DNA of 64,000 nucleotides from a bacterium (lineage in GTDB: Bacteria; Bacillota; Bacilli; Lactobacillales; Streptococcaceae): positions 41,323 to 105,322 of the forward strand of contig CAJNBP010000007.1 of assembly GCA_905221035.1 (NCBI GenBank). Reading direction: 5' to 3'. The position numbers and the translations under genes were made by a program. Each line of letters starts with the position of its first letter. Position 1 is the stretch's first letter. Shown piece by piece: positions 11,180-20,355 of this stretch. The notes beneath the pieces are model-generated. The model had not been told where the DNA came from and searched no databases. It was given only the letters and a program-made list of their open reading frames with translations.

Positions 11180-11410
11180 TTATTTTGAATTTTTGCCTGC
11201 TTTACGCTTTTCAGCAATTTCGGCTGCCTTTCGAGGCAAGACGATTTCCGTTGTGTAAGCTGTCCCAAAACGCCAGATACCGGCAATAGGGGCAAAGACC
11301 ACTGCTAAATGGCTATAGAAGAAATCTCCCTTAAAGGCATAAGCTAGCGCTCCAATGATGAAAAATAGAACAACTGCTTGAATCACTGCTAATAAAATTA
11401 CTCGTTTCAT
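11180..11410 (-). CDS. Small two-helix membrane protein, unknown function
   Basis: A 76-residue protein starting MKRVILLAVIQAVVLFFIIG. Two hydrophobic helices (about residues 4-25 and 32-50) are followed by a basic cytoplasmic-looking tail rich in Lys and Arg. The ATG follows an AGGAGGTCAC ribosome binding site. It lies 17 bp downstream of the CPBP protease gene on the same strand and ends at its own terminator, so it is probably the last gene of that transcript. I do not recognise a family. Confidence 0.75.
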   Translation of the reverse strand: MKRVILLAVIQAVVLFFIIGALAYAFKGDFFYSHLAVVFAPIAGIWRFGTAYTTEIVLPRKAAEIAEKRKAGKNSK

Positions 11411-11427
11411 GTGACCTCCTGACTCTA

Positions 11428-12066
11428 TTATAGCATGAGAATCATCAAAAAGCTGACTAAATTATTCAAAGCGTGGAGAGAAATGCTGTAAAGAAGACCT
11501 TTTCGGCTTACATAAGCCAGACCCAAACTCAGTCCTAGACTAGCATAAACTAAAAACTGTTGCAAAGTTCCTGGGAAATGAATCAAGGCAAATAGAACAC
11601 TAGATACCAGAAGAAACAGAACCTGTTTGCTCTTGTCCTGCTTAGGAAAGAGATAGCGTGCCAACATCCCTCTAAAGATAAGTTCTTCCGTCAAAGGAGC
11701 AAAGACCACCACCATAAAGAAAGCAAATGCAGGCTGTTCCACTGTCAGTTGAGATACGATTTGTTGACTGACCGACGGATCTTCTGGTAAAAAGAACTGG
11801 GCTGTAATAGCCACTAGCAAAACCAGAGTAGGCAACCAGATATGACGATTAAAAGCAGTCGTCTGGACGCTAACCTTTTCTGTCTGATACCATCTGTAAA
11901 TTCCATAAACATAGGCTCCTGACAGGGCGATATAAAGTGGTAAGACTCCAAAGATTGAAGCCCCTAGTCCAAGAGCTGACAGCGCCATGCTCTGAACCAG
12001 ACCATAGCCAAAGAAAAAGGATAGAACAGCTAGAAGAAACCAGCCAAGGTTTTTAAGTAATTTCAT
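11428..12066 (-). CDS. CPBP-family intramembrane metalloprotease (Abi-like)
   Basis: A 212-residue polytopic membrane protein. It has the CPBP (CAAX protease and bacteriocin-processing, Rce1-like) motifs EELIFRG (motif 1, near residue 125), the FALIHFPG histidine motif and HALNNLVSF near the C-terminus. The glutamates and histidines expected to bind metal are all present, so it may be active. In Gram-positive bacteria such proteins often give self-immunity to bacteriocins, but no bacteriocin gene is visible nearby. The next gene upstream ends nine bases before it. Confidence 0.85.
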   Translation of the reverse strand: MKLLKNLGWFLLAVLSFFFGYGLVQSMALSALGLGASIFGVLPLYIALSGAYVYGIYRWYQTEKVSVQTTAFNRHIWLPTLVLLVAITAQFFLPEDPSVSQQIVSQLTVEQPAFAFFMVVVFAPLTEELIFRGMLARYLFPKQDKSKQVLFLLVSSVLFALIHFPGTLQQFLVYASLGLSLGLAYVSRKGLLYSISLHALNNLVSFLMILML

Positions 12067-12075
12067 AAATATCTC

Positions 12076-12819
12076 CTATTTGAAATAACGTTTCACCATA
12101 GGTAACTGCATCACATTGATATAAACATGGATAGCTCCTACAAGCAAGAAGGCTAGTAACTGAATCTCTCCTGTCAGTAAGGAAAAGAGAGCAATCAGAA
12201 AGTACAAAGCTGGCAAGACATAGTTATTTAATTGGAATAAAATCCGAAAACTCTGTTCCAAATTAGCCTTGCGCTCCCCTTCATCGTAAGAATCGAAATG
12301 CTCCAAGATATCCTTTGGTGTAGAGAAAAACACCAAACCAATCTGACGAACAATCGCAATAGTCTTAAAAAGATAATTTTGAGCATTGAAAACCAACACT
12401 AATCCCAAAAAGGAAAGGGATAAGGTTATATGGCTTATATCGAGTACAATTACTTCACTTCCTGAAATGAAGAGAGCCAATAAAATCGCTACGCTTGCAC
12501 TATTAAAAGCAATGGTTCCAAACTCGAGATTCCGATACATCTGCACATAATAGGCTTCATTCAGATCATCATCCATTTCCTCTTGATACAAGGAGTGAAA
12601 TTTTCTGCTTTTCTTTAGGAAATTGAAAGTCAAAAGAAGACTAATGAAACCTATCAGTAAACAAATACCTGATATCCATGGTATCAAGACTTTCACATCT
12701 AACATAATTTCGTGGGATTCGGCACGTGCCTTAAACATCCCTACAAACATGCCCAAGAAACCTCCCAAGACAACAGACATTAAAAATAACAACAATCCAC
12801 GTTTATTTTTCTTTTTCAT
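12076..12819 (-). CDS. DUF3169-like membrane protein
   Basis: A 247-residue protein with about six membrane helices arranged in pairs, separated by a soluble acidic segment (LYQEEMDDDLNEAYYVQMYR). The second half contains FFSTPKDILEHFDSYDEGER. It resembles the DUF3169 proteins often found next to small XRE regulators in Firmicutes. I chose the ATG at 12819 over 12825 because the AAAGAG ribosome binding site is then seven bases away. It belongs to the minus-strand cluster 14099-11180. Confidence 0.7.
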   Translation of the reverse strand: MKKKNKRGLLLFLMSVVLGGFLGMFVGMFKARAESHEIMLDVKVLIPWISGICLLIGFISLLLTFNFLKKSRKFHSLYQEEMDDDLNEAYYVQMYRNLEFGTIAFNSASVAILLALFISGSEVIVLDISHITLSLSFLGLVLVFNAQNYLFKTIAIVRQIGLVFFSTPKDILEHFDSYDEGERKANLEQSFRILFQLNNYVLPALYFLIALFSLLTGEIQLLAFLLVGAIHVYINVMQLPMVKRYFK

Positions 12820-12837
12820 ATTCATTCTCTTTCTAAA

Positions 12838-13188
12838 CTAAACCAATCCAACTAACCACTGACCAAAGGCTTTACCTGATTCATAAATAGCTGTCAAGCC
12901 CTCTGTTCCCAGTGATACTAAAATCAAACAAACAGCAAACAAGAGAATAGCTTGGTTTCTTGTTTTTTTCGCCCCTTCTCCTAAAGGGTCTCTCCCAAGC
13001 CAACCTGCTAGATAAGCATATAGGATGACTGTTAAAATTCCAAACTCTGTTGACGAAAGAAACAACAAAATGGCTACTAAACGGATGATGTTAGTCTTGA
13101 TATTAAAATAATTTCCTAAACCTGCACAGACACCTGCAAGTTCTTTGTTCTCAGTATCTACTTGAAAACCTGCTAAAAACTCTTTCAT
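12838..13188 (-). CDS. PspC-domain membrane protein
   Basis: A 116-residue protein. The N-terminal part KELAGVCAGLGNYFNIKTNI is the PspC signature, followed by a hydrophobic hairpin and a second helix at the C-terminus. PspC-domain proteins are linked to envelope stress sensing in several bacteria; here the role is inferred only from the domain. The start at 13188 fits AAGGAG seven bases upstream better than the ATG at 13194. Confidence 0.8.
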   Translation of the reverse strand: MKEFLAGFQVDTENKELAGVCAGLGNYFNIKTNIIRLVAILLFLSSTEFGILTVILYAYLAGWLGRDPLGEGAKKTRNQAILLFAVCLILVSLGTEGLTAIYESGKAFGQWLVGLV

Positions 13189-13190
13189 AT

Positions 13191-13391
13191 TCATTCTCCT
13201 TTTTCACTTGCTAGATTTTTGGATTTCTTTTCAATCCATTCAACTACTGGGATGAGGGCAAAGTAAGCCCAAATAAATTGGTCACTTTGATAGGGACTAA
13301 ACCAGCCTAGGTCCATCCCAATCAGTAGAAACACGCTGACTAATAGAGCTATGGCAACTACATAATAGATTACTTTATACTTGTTCATCAT
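13191..13391 (-). CDS. Small two-helix membrane protein A
   Basis: A 66-residue protein starting MMNKYKVIYYVVAIALLV, with two hydrophobic helices and a charged tail. The N-terminus MNxYxVxYYxxxxAL is shared with its upstream neighbour (MNMYRVVYYMSVLALIV), so the two are tandem paralogues. The first two Met codons are both possible starts; the second gives better spacing from GGAG. Function unknown. Confidence 0.7.
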   Translation of the reverse strand: MMNKYKVIYYVVAIALLVSVFLLIGMDLGWFSPYQSDQFIWAYFALIPVVEWIEKKSKNLASEKGE

Positions 13392-13563
13392 TTTTCTCCT
13401 TCTTCTTCAACCGATTGAAAATGGACAAGAGGACTAAGTTAATCCAAAACAAATACTTACTTTCAACAAAATAGAACCACCCCAGTAATGTTCCAATCAT
13501 AGCCAAGGCATTCACAATAAGAGCAAGAACACTCATATAATAAACCACTCTATACATGTTCAT
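13375..13563 (-). CDS. Small two-helix membrane protein B
   Basis: A 62-residue paralogue of its downstream neighbour, with two hydrophobic helices and a Lys/Glu-rich tail. The ATG at 13561-13563 overlaps the TGA of the HTH regulator gene (TGATG), with GGAGG upstream, indicating translational coupling. It also overlaps the next gene by 17 bp. Function unknown. Confidence 0.7.
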   Translation of the reverse strand: MNMYRVVYYMSVLALIVNALAMIGTLLGWFYFVESKYLFWINLVLLSIFNRLKKKEKNDEQV

Positions 13564-13769
13564 CACTCATCCTCCTCCAAGCGAAATACCGATTCGACTG
13601 TTTCGTTGAAAATCTGAGATATTTTCAAGGCAATGATAATGGACGGGGTGTATTCGTCCCGTTCTAGTAGGCTAATGGTCTGTCTGGAAACTTCTGCTAG
13701 CTTGGCTAGTTCGGTTTGATTGAGACCATCACGAGCCCGCAGCTCTTTTAAACGATTTTTAAGTTGCAT
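13563..13769 (-). CDS. XRE-family HTH regulator, short YozG-like form
   Basis: A 68-residue protein that is almost only a helix-turn-helix: LKELRARDGLNQTELAKLAE then VSRQTISLLERDEYTPSI. Such mini-regulators commonly control the small membrane protein genes that follow them, and the TGATG overlap with the next gene supports this here. No sensor domain is present. Confidence 0.88.
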   Translation of the reverse strand: MQLKNRLKELRARDGLNQTELAKLAEVSRQTISLLERDEYTPSIIIALKISQIFNETVESVFRLEEDE

Positions 13770-13778
13770 GTCACAGAC

Positions 13779-14099
13779 CTACTTTCCGTCAAATTCAACG
13801 GTTTGGATATCCTCAATGCGTTGTAGTTTGAATTTTTCTTTTCCCTTTTTATCAACACGGCGTAGCTTGACCCATTCCTCATCAACATCCACAACTTCCC
13901 AGTTGTCTGTTCCAAACACTTGTCCAACGATTGTTGGTTTTTTCCCAATCAATTCTTTTAAAATTCTTGTCATTTCTTTATTTCCTTTCTGTTTTTGCTC
14001 AATTCTTTTGATTTTATTCTCCAGTTTCTTGACCTTTTGGGAATGGTAGATATAATACATAATCACAAGAGGTACAAATCCTAATGCCCACATAATCAT
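13779..14099 (-). CDS. Membrane-anchored coiled-coil protein, unknown function
   Basis: A protein of about 106 residues starting MIMWALGFVPLVIMYYIYHS. One N-terminal membrane helix is followed by a short coiled coil (KKLENKIKRIEQKQKGNKEM) and a beta-rich soluble end (IVGQVFGTDNWEVVDVDEEW). The ATG at 14099 or 14093 is favoured by AAGGAG/AAAGGA. Longer upstream starts lack a ribosome binding site. It is the first gene of the cluster that includes the HTH regulator. Family not recognised. Confidence 0.65.
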   Translation of the reverse strand: MIMWALGFVPLVIMYYIYHSQKVKKLENKIKRIEQKQKGNKEMTRILKELIGKKPTIVGQVFGTDNWEVVDVDEEWVKLRRVDKKGKEKFKLQRIEDIQTVEFDGK

Positions 14100-14200
14100 T
14101 CCTTTCTCCTTTTCTCTTAACTTGAATTTATTGTAACACATCTTTTTCTTTTTGACAAGCATATTTGTCAAAAAGTTTATGATTTTTGTCATTTTGCAAA

Positions 14201-14236
14201 AGAAAAAGGTCAGGAATAAGGTCCTGACCAGTTTTT
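14201..14236 (-). terminator. Terminator after hisS
   Basis: GGTCAGGA and TCCTGACC form an 8 bp stem with a six-base loop. On the minus strand TTTTTCTTTT follows directly. Confidence 0.85.
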
Positions 14237-14242
14237 CTACTA

Positions 14243-15523
14243 TTAAAAGCCTAATTTTTTAAAGATTTCTGAGAAGTTTTGGCTGATTGTCTCAAGTGAC
14301 ACTTGCACTTCTTCTCGGGTTTGATTGTTCTTGACCGTCACTTGTCCGCTTTCGACTTCACTCTCTCCTAGAGTGATAAGGGTCTTAGACGCAAAGACAT
14401 CGGCTGACTTGAACTGAGCTTTGAGCTTACGGTTGAGATAATCACGCTCTGCTTTGAATCCTTGTTGGCGAAGAGCTTGTACCAATTCCAAAGCTTTGAC
14501 ATTTGCTCCTTCTCCCAAGACTGCGATATAGACATCTAGGGCGTTTTCGATAGGGAGGGCCACACCTTGCTTTTCAAGAATGAGAAGCAGGCGCTCTACA
14601 CCAAGTCCAAAACCAAATCCAGCAGTTTCAGGGCCTCCAAAGTAAGCAACCAAACCATCGTAACGACCACCCGCACAGACGGTCAGGTCATTGCCCTCAA
14701 TCTCAGTAATAAACTCAAAAATCGTGTGGTTGTAGTAGTCCAGACCACGCACCATATTGGTATCGATGATATAGTCTACTCCAAGATTTTCCAACATCTG
14801 ACGCACAGCATCAAAGTGTGCTTGGCTTTCTTCATCAAGGAAGTCCAAGATAGAAGGCGCATTCTCCACTGCCACCTTGTCTTCTTTTTCCTTAGAGTCC
14901 AAGACACGGAGAGGGTTTTCCTCCAAGCGACGCTGGCTATCCTTAGACAAAGTCTCCTTAAGCGGTGTCAAATAGTCAATCAAGGCTTGGCGATAAGCCG
15001 CACGGCTCTCAGGATTTCCAAGCGTATTGAGGTGTAGTTTGACACCTTGGATACCGATTTCTTTCAAGAAATGAGCTGCCATAGCGATGGTCTCCACATC
15101 CGTAGCTGGATTGCTAGAGCCAAAGCACTCAACACCAATCTGGTGGAACTGGCGCAAACGACCTGCCTGTGGACGCTCATAGCGGAACATAGGGCCCATG
15201 TAGTAGAACTTGCTTGGCTTTTGCACTTCTGGGGCGAAGAGTTTATTTTCCACATAAGAACGGACAACAGGCGCAGTTCCTTCTGGACGGAGGGTAATAT
15301 GGCGGTCACCCTTGTCATAGAAGTCATACATTTCCTTGGTTACGATATCCGTTGTATCTCCGACAGAGCGACTGATAACCTCGTAATGCTCAAAAATAGG
15401 CGTGCGCACTTCTGCATAGTTGTAGCGCTTGAAAATCTCACGGGCAAAGCCCTCAACGTACTGCCATTTGGCAGACTCAGCAGGCAAGATATCCTGCGTT
15501 CCTTTTGGTTTTTGTAATTTCAT
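14243..15523 (-). CDS. hisS: Histidyl-tRNA synthetase
   Basis: A 426-residue class II synthetase. It begins [20 protein letters not shown], contains the HisRS motifs [19 protein letters not shown] (motif 2 region) and [13 protein letters not shown], and ends with a C-terminal anticodon-binding domain. The length fits the family. It is monocistronic, with its own terminator; the upstream region is shared with the divergent sufT-like gene. Confidence 0.97.
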   Translation of the reverse strand: MKLQKPKGTQDILPAESAKWQYVEGFAREIFKRYNYAEVRTPIFEHYEVISRSVGDTTDIVTKEMYDFYDKGDRHITLRPEGTAPVVRSYVENKLFAPEVQKPSKFYYMGPMFRYERPQAGRLRQFHQIGVECFGSSNPATDVETIAMAAHFLKEIGIQGVKLHLNTLGNPESRAAYRQALIDYLTPLKETLSKDSQRRLEENPLRVLDSKEKEDKVAVENAPSILDFLDEESQAHFDAVRQMLENLGVDYIIDTNMVRGLDYYNHTIFEFITEIEGNDLTVCAGGRYDGLVAYFGGPETAGFGFGLGVERLLLILEKQGVALPIENALDVYIAVLGEGANVKALELVQALRQQGFKAERDYLNRKLKAQFKSADVFASKTLITLGESEVESGQVTVKNNQTREEVQVSLETISQNFSEIFKKLGF

Positions 15524-15690
15524 AGGGAATCCTCTTTAAACTTAATAGTCTTATTTTACCATAAATAGAGGGATTAAAACAGTAAGAGAAGAAAATCTCG
15601 AAAGAGTCTTTTCAGAAAATTCATCAAAAACTTGCCAAATTGTCAGAATTATGAGAAAATAGAGGATATTTATCACGTGGAGGGACTGCA

Positions 15691-16032
15691 ATGAGAGACG
15701 ATATCAAAATCAATGACCGCGCTTTGGCCTTACAAGACCAAATTATCGAAAAACTAGAGAAGGTTTTTGATACAGATGTGGAATTGGATGTTTACAATCT
15801 AGGACTGATTTATGAAATCAATTTGGATGAAACAGGTCTCTGTAAGATTGTCATGACCTTCACTGACACCGCCTGCGATTGTGCAGAAAGTTTGCCTATC
15901 GAAATCGTTGCAGGTCTGAAACAAATCGAGGGTATCGAAGATGTAAAGGTTGAAGTTACCTGGTCGCCTGCCTGGAAAATCACACGAATCAGTCGTTACG
16001 GCCGTATTGCCCTTGGACTGCCACCTCGTTAA
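15691..16032 (+). CDS. MIP18/DUF59 (SufT/PaaD-like) metal-sulfur cluster assembly factor
   Basis: A 113-residue protein of the DUF59 family, which helps mature Fe-S proteins. Visible signatures are DPEL-region equivalent VYNLGLIYEINLDETG, the cysteine loop TFTDTACDCAESLPIEI, and the end VTWSPAWKITRISRYGR, close to the family's TTPAWTTDWIT-type end. The loop has CDC where many homologues have a single Cys. GGAGGG precedes the ATG. The [Fe-S] enzyme IlvD is encoded next door, on the opposite strand. Confidence 0.85.
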   Translation: MRDDIKINDRALALQDQIIEKLEKVFDTDVELDVYNLGLIYEINLDETGLCKIVMTFTDTACDCAESLPIEIVAGLKQIEGIEDVKVEVTWSPAWKITRISRYGRIALGLPPR

Positions 16033-16061
16033 GCAAGAAAATTACTTTTGAAGATGAAAAG

Positions 16062-16088
16062 AAGCAAGCCGAAATTGGCTTGCTTTTT
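16062..16088 (+). terminator. Terminator after the sufT-like gene
   Basis: AAGCAAGCC and GGCTTGCTT form a perfect 9 bp stem with loop GAAATT and a T run. Confidence 0.9.
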
Positions 16089-16089
16089 G

Positions 16090-16194
16090 ATACTCAATGA
16101 AAATCAAAGAGCAAACTAGGAAACTAGCCGCAGGCTGTACTTGAGTACGGCAAGGCGACGTTGACGTGGTTTGAATTTGATTTTCGAAGAGTAT
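16090..16194. repeat. BOX element (boxA-boxC form)
   Basis: The segment begins ATACTCAATGAAAATCAAAG and ends TTTTCGAAGAGTAT. It contains TACGGCAAGGCGACGTTGAC, which matches the boxA core used for BOX-PCR typing of pneumococci. At about 105 bp it fits one boxA and one boxC without boxB. It sits between the sufT-like terminator and the end of ilvD, four bases past the ilvD stop codon. Confidence 0.9.
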
Positions 16195-16198
16195 GAGT

Positions 16199-17902
16199 TT
16201 ATTTTTTACCTGACTTGTCCATATTCCAGAAGTCTGTCACGGCTCCGCGTGAAGCAGATGATACGATGTGGGCATATTTACCAAGAACACCACGGCTGTA
16301 GAGTGGTGGCAAGGTTGTTTCTGCCTTGCGTTTTTCAAGTTCTTCTTCCGATACGGCCATGGAAATTTCTTTGGTATCTTGGTCAACCGTAACGATATCG
16401 CCTGTACGGAGGTAAGCAATCGGTCCACCATCCTGAGCTTCAGGGGCGATATGTCCAACAACCAGACCATAAGTACCACCAGAGAAACGACCATCCGTCA
16501 AGAGGGCAACCTTGTCTCCTTGACCTTTACCAACGATCATAGATGAAAGTGAGAGCATCTCAGGCATACCAGGACCACCCTTAGGTCCAACGAAACGAAC
16601 AACGACAACATCGCCATCAACGATTTCATCTGTCAGAACGGCCTGAATAGCATCTTCTTCTGAGTCAAAGACCTTAGCTGGTCCAACGTGACGACGCACT
16701 TTAACACCTGATACCTTGGCAACCGCACCATCAGGAGCAAGGTTCCCGTTCAAGATGATAAGCGGACCATCCGCACGTTTTGGATTTTCAAGTGGCATGA
16801 TAACTTTTTGACCTGGTGTAAGGTCTGCAAAGTCAGCCAAGTTTTCAGCAACAGTCTTACCAGTACATGTGATGCGATCTCCATGAAGGAAACCATTTGC
16901 CAGCAAGTACTTCATAACCGCAGGCACACCACCAACTTCGTAGAGGTCTTGGAAGACATACTGACCAGATGGTTTCAAGTCGGCCAAGTGAGGCACACGC
17001 TCTTGGATTGTATTGAAGTCCTCAAGTGACAAGTCAACATTAGCCGCATGAGCAATGGCAAGCAAGTGAAGAGTGGCATTTGTAGAACCACCGAGAGCCA
17101 TGGTTACAGTGATGGCATCTTCAAAGGCTTCACGAGTCAAGATATCAGATGGTTTGAGACCAAGCTCCAGCATCTTAACAACAGCACGTCCTGCTGCTTC
17201 GATATCTTCTTTCTTGTCAGCTGATTCAGCTGGGTGAGATGAAGATCCTGGTAAACTCATACCGAGAACTTCGATAGCAGTCGCCATGGTATTAGCTGTG
17301 TACATACCACCACAGCCACCAGGGCCAGGGCAGGCATTACATTCAAGACGTTTCACGTCCTCAGCTGTCATGTCACCGTGGTTCCATTTTCCGATTCCCT
17401 CAAAGACAGAAACCAAGTCAATGTCTTTGCCATCAAGATTTCCAGGTGCAATAGTCCCACCATAGGCGAAAATAGCTGGGATATCCATATTTGCAATGGC
17501 AATCATAGAACCAGGCATATTCTTATCACAGCCACCGATAGCAACAAAGGCATCCACATTGTGACCACCCATAGCCGCCTCGATGGAGTCCGCGATGATA
17601 TCACGAGATGTCAAAGAGAAACGCATACCAGGCGTTCCCATGGCAATCCCGTCCGCTACGGTAATGGTTCCAAACTGTACAGGCCAAGCACCTGCAGATT
17701 TGACACCTTCTTTCGCTAATTTCCCAAAATCATGCAAGTGGATGTTACATGGCGTATTTTCCGCCCAAGTTGAAATCACTCCCACAATCGGTGTTTCAAA
17801 GTCCTTATCTGTCATACCAGTCGCACGAAGCATGGCACGGTTTGGTGATTTAACCATGCTGTCATAAATGCTACTGCGGTGACGTTTATCTAATTCAGTC
17901 AT
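16199..17902 (-). CDS. ilvD: Dihydroxy-acid dehydratase
   Basis: A 567-residue Fe-S enzyme of branched-chain amino acid synthesis that converts 2,3-dihydroxy-isovalerate or -methylvalerate to the 2-keto acid. Cluster ligands are visible in [32 protein letters not shown] and the upstream NTPCN motif, and the C-terminal [19 protein letters not shown] is typical. Full family length. The gene stands alone; other ilv genes are not in the window. A BOX element follows its stop directly. Confidence 0.97.
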   Translation of the reverse strand: MTELDKRHRSSIYDSMVKSPNRAMLRATGMTDKDFETPIVGVISTWAENTPCNIHLHDFGKLAKEGVKSAGAWPVQFGTITVADGIAMGTPGMRFSLTSRDIIADSIEAAMGGHNVDAFVAIGGCDKNMPGSMIAIANMDIPAIFAYGGTIAPGNLDGKDIDLVSVFEGIGKWNHGDMTAEDVKRLECNACPGPGGCGGMYTANTMATAIEVLGMSLPGSSSHPAESADKKEDIEAAGRAVVKMLELGLKPSDILTREAFEDAITVTMALGGSTNATLHLLAIAHAANVDLSLEDFNTIQERVPHLADLKPSGQYVFQDLYEVGGVPAVMKYLLANGFLHGDRITCTGKTVAENLADFADLTPGQKVIMPLENPKRADGPLIILNGNLAPDGAVAKVSGVKVRRHVGPAKVFDSEEDAIQAVLTDEIVDGDVVVVRFVGPKGGPGMPEMLSLSSMIVGKGQGDKVALLTDGRFSGGTYGLVVGHIAPEAQDGGPIAYLRTGDIVTVDQDTKEISMAVSEEELEKRKAETTLPPLYSRGVLGKYAHIVSSASRGAVTDFWNMDKSGKK

Positions 17903-18028
17903 TTGTTCCCTCCCATTTCAGTTTTTACTATTATAGCACATTTTAAAAGCAATGAACAGAAGAAAATTCTTGAATTTTCAGAAAATTCTATACAGAAATA
18001 TTTTCTTTAAAAATGTTACATTTATTTC

Positions 18029-18056
18029 TTGACTTTATAAATTAAAGTGATATCAT
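18029..18056 (+). promoter_or_regulatory. Promoter of the SPFH gene
   Basis: TTGACT (18029-18034) and TATCAT (18051-18056) with a 16 bp spacer, 30 bp before the SPFH start codon. Confidence 0.55.
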
Positions 18057-18086
18057 TTAGATATCAAATAACAGGAGGTCATTCTT

Positions 18087-19094
18087 ATGACTGAAAAACT
18101 CATCAATTCAAAACCAAATGGTGTATTCGCATTGATTCTCATTGAGTTGACACTCGTACTTGGTATCTTTATAGTTATAATGGGTGCTGGTTCGGAAAAC
18201 ATTTTTGGAATTATTATCGGACTTTTATTAAGCTTAATTGCAGGCCTAGCTCATGCTGGTTTAAAAGTTGTCAAACCTCAGGAGGCTCTGGTTCTTACAC
18301 TCTTTGGTAACTATACAGGTACCATCAAAGAACCTGGTTTTTACTTTGTTAATCCCTTCAGCGTAGCAGTTAACCCTGCAAACCACACTCGACTTGGACA
18401 AAGTGGTGACGTTAGCACGAAATCTCCTTTTTCAGGCATGAAAACATCAAATGGCAATGATGTAAATCTTGAAATTGGTAAGAAACAGATTTCCCTCAAG
18501 GTTATGACCTTGAGCAATTCTCGCCAAAAAATCAATGATTGTCTGGGAAATCCTGTAGAAATCGGTATCGCGGTAACTTGGAGAGTTGTCGATACCGCTA
18601 AGGCAGTCTTCAACGTTGACAACTACAAAGAATATCTTTCATTGCAATGTGATAGTGCCCTCCGAAATATTGTCCGCATCTATCCTTACGATGTGTCTCC
18701 TAATGTAGATACTACAGGGGATGGACAAGCAGATGAAGGAAGTCTTCGTGGCTCTAGCGAAATTGTAGCTAACCGTATTCGTGAGGAAATTCAAAGTCGT
18801 GTTGAGGATGCTGGCTTGGAAATCCTTGAAGCACGTATTACTTACCTAGCTTATGCACCAGAAATTGCTGCCGTCATGCTTCAACGTCAACAAGCATCTG
18901 CCATTATTGATGCCCGGAAGATGATTGTCGATGGCGCTGTAGGAATGGTTGAAATGGCACTAGAACGTCTCAATGAAGGGGAATTGGTAGAGCTTGATGA
19001 AGAACGAAAAGCTGCCATGGTTTCAAATCTCCTAGTCGTTCTCTGTGGCAATCATGATGCACAACCAATTATCAACACAGGAAGTCTTTACTAA
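18087..19094 (+). CDS. SPFH/band-7 domain membrane protein (stomatin/prohibitin-like)
   Basis: A 335-residue protein. An N-terminal pair of hydrophobic helices (residues about 14-60) is followed by an SPFH domain starting [20 protein letters not shown] and a helical tail with [37 protein letters not shown] sequence. Such proteins form oligomers on the membrane and organise flotillin-like microdomains. The downstream 66-residue protein starts two bases after its stop, so the pair is one operon. Confidence 0.85.
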   Translation: MTEKLINSKPNGVFALILIELTLVLGIFIVIMGAGSENIFGIIIGLLLSLIAGLAHAGLKVVKPQEALVLTLFGNYTGTIKEPGFYFVNPFSVAVNPANHTRLGQSGDVSTKSPFSGMKTSNGNDVNLEIGKKQISLKVMTLSNSRQKINDCLGNPVEIGIAVTWRVVDTAKAVFNVDNYKEYLSLQCDSALRNIVRIYPYDVSPNVDTTGDGQADEGSLRGSSEIVANRIREEIQSRVEDAGLEILEARITYLAYAPEIAAVMLQRQQASAIIDARKMIVDGAVGMVEMALERLNEGELVELDEERKAAMVSNLLVVLCGNHDAQPIINTGSLY

Positions 19095-19096
19095 AG

Positions 19097-19297
19097 ATGG
19101 CTGAAGCTAAAAAAAAGCAGATCCCCCTTCGACTCTCAACAAAGTTATACGCTGCACTTGCATCATGGGCAGAAGACGACTTTCGTTCAGTCAATGGGCA
19201 AATCGAATATCTCCTCACAGAATGTGTCAAACAACGGAAGAAAGACGGAAAATACGTATCAGAAACCATTGACGAACCATTTGAGATTGATATTTAA
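19097..19297 (+). CDS. Small Arc/ribbon-helix-helix-like protein
   Basis: A 66-residue protein starting [20 protein letters not shown] and continuing [20 protein letters not shown]. The pattern of a short beta strand (IPLRLS) followed by two helices resembles the Arc family of ribbon-helix-helix DNA-binding proteins. It follows the SPFH gene by two bases. It could regulate that operon, or act as a partner of the SPFH protein; sequence alone does not decide. Confidence 0.7.
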   Translation: MAEAKKKQIPLRLSTKLYAALASWAEDDFRSVNGQIEYLLTECVKQRKKDGKYVSETIDEPFEIDI

Positions 19298-19301
19298 GAC
19301 C

Positions 19302-19337
19302 TTCTCCTGTCTGCTAGGTCGGACAGGAGAATTTTTT
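19302..19337 (+). terminator. Terminator of the SPFH operon
   Basis: TTCTCCTGTC and GACAGGAGAA form a perfect 10 bp stem with a 10-base loop, then TTTTTT. Confidence 0.9.
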
Positions 19338-19358
19338 CATCTTTTTTTGTCAAGTAAC

Positions 19359-19387
19359 TTTACTTTACAAAAAAAATGTGTTATCCT
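19359..19387 (+). promoter_or_regulatory. Possible rpmF-rpmG promoter
   Basis: An extended -10, TGTTATCCT (TATCCT at 19382-19387), lies 17 bp from a weak TTTACT -35 (19359-19364). The rpmF start is 62 bp further on. Confidence 0.45.
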
Positions 19388-19448
19388 AGTATGGTTGATG
19401 AAAATCAGTAGATTGAATCGAATATAAATACCTAAAGGAGAAATCAAA

Positions 19449-19631
19449 ATGGCAGTACCTGCACGTCGCACTTCAAAAGCGAAGAAAAACAAACGTCGTA
19501 CACACTACAAAGTAACAGCTCCATCTGTAAACTTTGACGAAACTACTGGAGATTACTCACGTTCTCACCGTGTATCACTTAAAGGATACTACAAAGGACG
19601 TAAAATCGCTAAAGCTGCATCAGCTGAATAA
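19449..19631 (+). CDS. rpmF: 50S ribosomal protein L32
   Basis: A 60-residue L32 beginning [20 protein letters not shown], with AAAGGAG upstream. It has no cysteines, so it is the zinc-independent form. It is followed 15 bp later by rpmG in a two-gene ribosomal operon. Confidence 0.97.
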
Positions 19632-19646
19632 TAGAAGGGAGATACC

Positions 19647-19796
19647 ATGCGCGTAAATATTACACTTGAACACAAAGAATCTGGTGAACGCTTGTACCTT
19701 ACTTCTAAAAACAAACGTAACACTCCAGACCGTCTTCAATTGAAGAAATACTCACCAAAACTTCGCAAACACGTTGTTTTTACAGAAGTTAAGTAA
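19647..19796 (+). CDS. rpmG: 50S ribosomal protein L33 (zinc-independent form)
   Basis: A 49-residue L33: [20 protein letters not shown], then [20 protein letters not shown], ending HVVFTEVK. It lacks the four zinc-binding cysteines, so it is a C-minus paralogue. GAAGGGAG lies upstream of the ATG. A short terminator follows. Confidence 0.96.
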
Positions 19797-19819
19797 GCAT
19801 TCAATACGAATCAATACAG

Positions 19820-19850
19820 AAGAAAAACGCATTCAAGCGTTTTTTCTTTT
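19820..19850 (+). terminator. Terminator after rpmG
   Basis: AAAACGC and GCGTTTT form a stem with loop ATTCAA, followed by a run of T. The region from here to about 20100 is AT-rich and shows no gene or repeat I can support. Confidence 0.8.
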
Positions 19851-20101
19851 TATCAACTACCTTATATTTCAATTCAAACTCTTCTTATCCTACAATCTTT
19901 TTTGTAAGACTGATTTGATTCAGGTAATTTTAGGACTCTTCTGCACTCTAGTTAATCGATGTCATCATTATTTACCTGTATTATACATGATGTGGAAAAT
20001 AGTTTTTTCATCATTTAACCTGTCTTGGTGACACAGATTCTAATTTCAGTAAAATGGCCTCAAGCCCACAAATACACTCTGAGGAATATCAAAACAAAAG
20101 C

Positions 20102-20202
20102 TTGAAATATCCAAACTTGTATGTTAGAATGGGTTTATAGTGATGATAATTGTCTAACAAGGCAACAAAAAGCCCCAACGTTCCAGCGTTGAGGTTTTTT
20201 TG
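20102..20202 (+). ncRNA. Probable antisense antitoxin RNA of an Fst-type type I toxin-antitoxin locus, with promoter
   Basis: TTGAAA (20102-20107), a 17 bp spacer and an extended -10 TGTTAGAAT (TAGAAT 20125-20130) would start an RNA near 20137. It would end at a terminator hairpin (CCCCAACG 20173-20180 with CGTTGAGG 20187-20194, then seven T). The product would be about 65 nt, the size of the RNA II antitoxin of the pAD1 par system. It is convergent with the toxin gene and carries a 26 bp sequence (20142-20167) nearly repeated at the toxin start (20300-20325), as the paired direct repeats do in par. The terminator works in both directions. Confidence 0.7.
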
Positions 20203-20221
20203 GCTTATCGCCCCTTAAAGG

Positions 20222-20317
20222 TTATTTCTTGCGTGAGTTAAGCCATTTCTCAAACAAGGTTGTCAAAATATTGACTACTAAGGGTGCTAGAAAAATTGTG
20301 ATGATAATTTCTAACAT
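20222..20317 (-). CDS. Fst/TxpA-like type I toxin peptide
   Basis: A 31-residue peptide, MLEIIITIFLAPLVVNILTT then LFEKWLNSRKK. It has the Fst plan: a short N-terminus, one membrane helix containing the LAP(L/I)VV-like core, and a charged C-terminal tail. GGGAGGTG lies eight bases before the ATG. The gene is between rpmG and the attL of the integrative element, thus outside the element as I define it. The direct repeat covers the ribosome binding site and first codons, so pairing with the antisense RNA would block translation. Fst-like toxins damage the membrane and condense nucleoids when unrepressed. Confidence 0.75.
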   Translation of the reverse strand: MLEIIITIFLAPLVVNILTTLFEKWLNSRKK

Positions 20318-20355
20318 CGGCAACACCTCCCTTCATTAAATTGAGGGGCCAAAAT

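Noticed and set aside
19774..20031. Open frame of 85 codons after rpmG
   Set aside because: It begins inside rpmG, runs through the rpmG terminator, has no ribosome binding site and encodes low-complexity AT-derived residues.
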